Shown piece after piece: positions 23,407-24,609 of a stretch of DNA of 24,609 nt. Position numbers and translations under genes: made by a program. The notes under the pieces were generated by a model. The model did no database searches. It was not told the DNA's origin and saw only the letters and a list, made by a program, of their open reading frames with translations. The stretch's first letter is position 1, and every line of letters starts with the position of its first letter. Source of the DNA: B2-G16 sp964528085 (GTDB taxonomy: Bacteria; Bipolaricaulota; Bipolaricaulia; UBA7950; UBA9294); NCBI GenBank assembly GCA_964528085.1, contig CAZGRE010000019.1, positions 1-24,609 of the forward strand, read 5' to 3'.

Positions 23407-23423
23407 ATAAGGAAGGAGAAGAT

Positions 23424-24326
23424 TTGCACTACAAGAACATCGAACTAGAAGAGACGCACTGCGAGTGTACGGATGTATATCTCTGTCGTGCTCTCCTCAC
23501 TGCGCTCACCGAGCGGGTGGCTTTGCAGGAGGCGACTTACCTGGCCGGGTATTCCATCATCACCGCCGCCCCGCTCCAGGCGTGCGTGGAGGGACGGGTC
23601 GCTCCGGAAAAGACCCCAGACGGACGTCCGGGCGTCCTCATCCAGTTCAACGCTCCCACCGCACTTGGATTGGACTCGTTCAAGAAGGCCTTGCTCGACC
23701 GGCTGTACATCCTCCCCCACCTTCTCACGTGCTCCCTGTTCGATGCGAGCCCGAAAGCGGATGAAAAGGAGGAGATTGAAATCGGCGAGCACATCCGCCG
23801 ATGGGGGGATGGGTTCGAACGGGAAGAGGAGCTCGCTGGCCGTAGGATGATCCGCCTTCCGATCATGACCGGCGATATCCTGATCGAGCGGACTTTCTAC
23901 ATCGTTTCCGGGATGGACGGGGTATTGGAAGTGTTCGGGCAGAACGCAGCCTCGTGCCTCACCGGCGCCCAGGAGGCGTCCGACCGGATCTTCCACGACG
24001 TTCCAGGAGTCGCCCTGTTCAACTACCCTCTCGGCGGGATCAGCGGCGCCAAGGTGGGGGGGATCAACTACCGGGAGGAGGGGCTGACGATTAACGAGCC
24101 GTTCTGCCCCGGTTTGAAGGACCGGGTCGCGACCAAGATCCCCGCCGGGGCCGACGCGGTGATCGAGTACCCGCTCATCGGGATTGGGTTGGACGAGATC
24201 AAACAGGGATTGCGCACCGCGATCGATGCGTTCGCTTCTACTCCGGGGATAGTCCGCATCACCGCCCCGTCGTTCGGCGGCAAGTGGGGGAAACACAAGC
24301 TCTATCTCCCTGAGTTGGTTGCGTGA
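23424..24326 (+). CDS. ftr: formylmethanofuran:tetrahydromethanopterin formyltransferase
   Basis: This 300-residue cytoplasmic enzyme moves a formyl group between formyl-methanofuran and H4MPT. In bacteria it acts in oxidation of formaldehyde to formate (as FhcD), in methanogens in CO2 reduction. From memory it matches archaeal Ftr (about 297 residues) along its length: IELEETHCECTD near the start, TPDGRPG, IRRWGDGFE, RLPIMTGDI, GGISGAKVGG and the C-terminal APSFGGKWGKHKLYLPELV. The start is TTG 23424, five bases after AAGGAG. It lies between an AcoX-like gene and mch with gaps of 17 and 5 bp, so all three should be one transcript. It implies that methanofuran and an H4MPT-type cofactor are made or acquired by this organism. 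Confidence 0.93.
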   Translation: MHYKNIELEETHCECTDVYLCRALLTALTERVALQEATYLAGYSIITAAPLQACVEGRVAPEKTPDGRPGVLIQFNAPTALGLDSFKKALLDRLYILPHLLTCSLFDASPKADEKEEIEIGEHIRRWGDGFEREEELAGRRMIRLPIMTGDILIERTFYIVSGMDGVLEVFGQNAASCLTGAQEASDRIFHDVPGVALFNYPLGGISGAKVGGINYREEGLTINEPFCPGLKDRVATKIPAGADAVIEYPLIGIGLDEIKQGLRTAIDAFASTPGIVRITAPSFGGKWGKHKLYLPELVA

Positions 24327-24331
24327 GAGAA

Positions 24332-24609
24332 ATGGCATTGGAACTCGATCCCAAAATCCTCGCGGCCGTTGCTGACCGGAGCGCCGGGCTTGTGAGCGCC
24401 CTGTGTGACCGCGCAGGGGAGTACGGGCTTGATGTTCGTACCATGCCGTGCGGCGCGACGCTGATCGACGCCGGCGTGGATGCTCCCGGCTCGTTTGCCG
24501 CCGGGTTGCGGCTGATCGAACTCTGCCACGGCGGGCTTGCTTCCGCTGCGCTCGGGCTCATTGACCTGGGCGGGTTTATCCTCCCGCAGGTTACCGTGGA
24601 ATCCCTGCA
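24332..24609 (+). CDS. mch: methenyl-tetrahydromethanopterin cyclohydrolase (3' partial)
   Basis: The frame opens at ATG 24332 and runs off the window, giving 92 complete codons of a protein usually about 320 residues long. Visible residues include CGATLIDAGVDAPGSFAAGL and ELCHGGLASAALG, which correspond to the GATVIDCGVNVPGSFEAG and CMGGLA blocks of archaeal and methylotroph Mch. The enzyme interconverts methenyl-H4MPT and formyl-H4MPT, the step next to Ftr. It starts five bases after the ftr stop. Further C1 genes (Fwd/Fhc subunits, Mtd, Fae) would be expected downstream, but that sequence is not here. Confidence 0.9.
   Translation, partial: MALELDPKILAAVADRSAGLVSALCDRAGEYGLDVRTMPCGATLIDAGVDAPGSFAAGLRLIELCHGGLASAALGLIDLGGFILPQVTVESL

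Noticed and set aside
23445..24338. 297-codon minus-strand frame opposite ftr
   Set aside because: High GC removes stop codons on the opposite strand. The plus-strand frame matches Ftr along its full length, so the antisense frame is not a gene.
1..24609. CRISPR arrays, insertion sequences, phage or toxin-antitoxin genes
   Set aside because: No regularly spaced repeats, transposase-like frames, terminal inverted repeats or phage proteins were seen. All substantial plus- and minus-strand genes have metabolic, transport or regulatory assignments.

Overview
The window is one arm of a bacterial chromosome, probably from an uncultivated lineage. It carries a 100-N scaffold gap, sigma70-type promoters, strong Shine-Dalgarno sites and densely packed operons. 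Overall GC is roughly in the high fifties by eye, with local swings. Genes for mannosylglycerate-type compatible solutes (known from thermophilic and halophilic bacteria such as Rhodothermus) and for tetrahydromethanopterin (H4MPT) C1 enzymes suggest a thermophilic or salt-exposed anaerobe or facultative organism. The phylum cannot be settled from sequence alone; a deep-branching bacterial lineage is a guess.

Region 1 (1-12026, + strand) begins with the 3' part of a GntR winged-helix regulator fused to a substrate-binding-protein (SBP) domain. A near-consensus promoter overlapped by a palindrome follows. The apparent operon then encodes an ABC sugar-type transporter (SBP, attenuator hairpin, two permeases, ATPase), a GT78 mannosylglycerate synthase with every checked active-site residue in register with the Rhodothermus marinus enzyme, mannose-1-phosphate guanylyltransferase (GDP-mannose supply), a GT4 glycosyltransferase, a GT81 glucosylglycerate/glucosyl-3-phosphoglycerate synthase-like enzyme and a glycerate 2-kinase. 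Together these look like uptake plus synthesis of glycosylglycerate osmolytes, possibly including mannosylglucosylglycerate. The N gap (10489-10588) is flanked by an exact 55-bp duplication and is probably an assembly artefact.

Region 2 (12068-14025, - strand) is a two-gene operon: a bifunctional phosphoglucose/phosphomannose isomerase and a nucleotidyltransferase that could make NDP-glucose. Both feed sugar-nucleotide pools for the glycosyltransferases of region 1.

Region 3 (14150-24609, + strand) starts with a LacI-type repressor whose own promoter is overlapped by a LacI-like operator. It continues with a class I aldolase, a secreted calcineurin-type phosphoesterase, a second SBP, a small exported molybdopterin-oxidoreductase-fold protein, an intrinsic terminator, a zinc alcohol/polyol dehydrogenase, two more permeases (no ATPase), an AcoX/ATP-NAD-kinase-like protein, formylmethanofuran:H4MPT formyltransferase (Ftr) and the start of methenyl-H4MPT cyclohydrolase (Mch), cut by the window edge. 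A sugar or polyol uptake operon running directly into H4MPT/methanofuran C1 enzymes is the most unusual feature here. I infer catabolism of a substrate that yields a C1 unit, with dehydrogenase, kinase and aldolase steps; the substrate is unknown.

There is no tRNA, rRNA, insertion sequence or CRISPR array that I can recognise.
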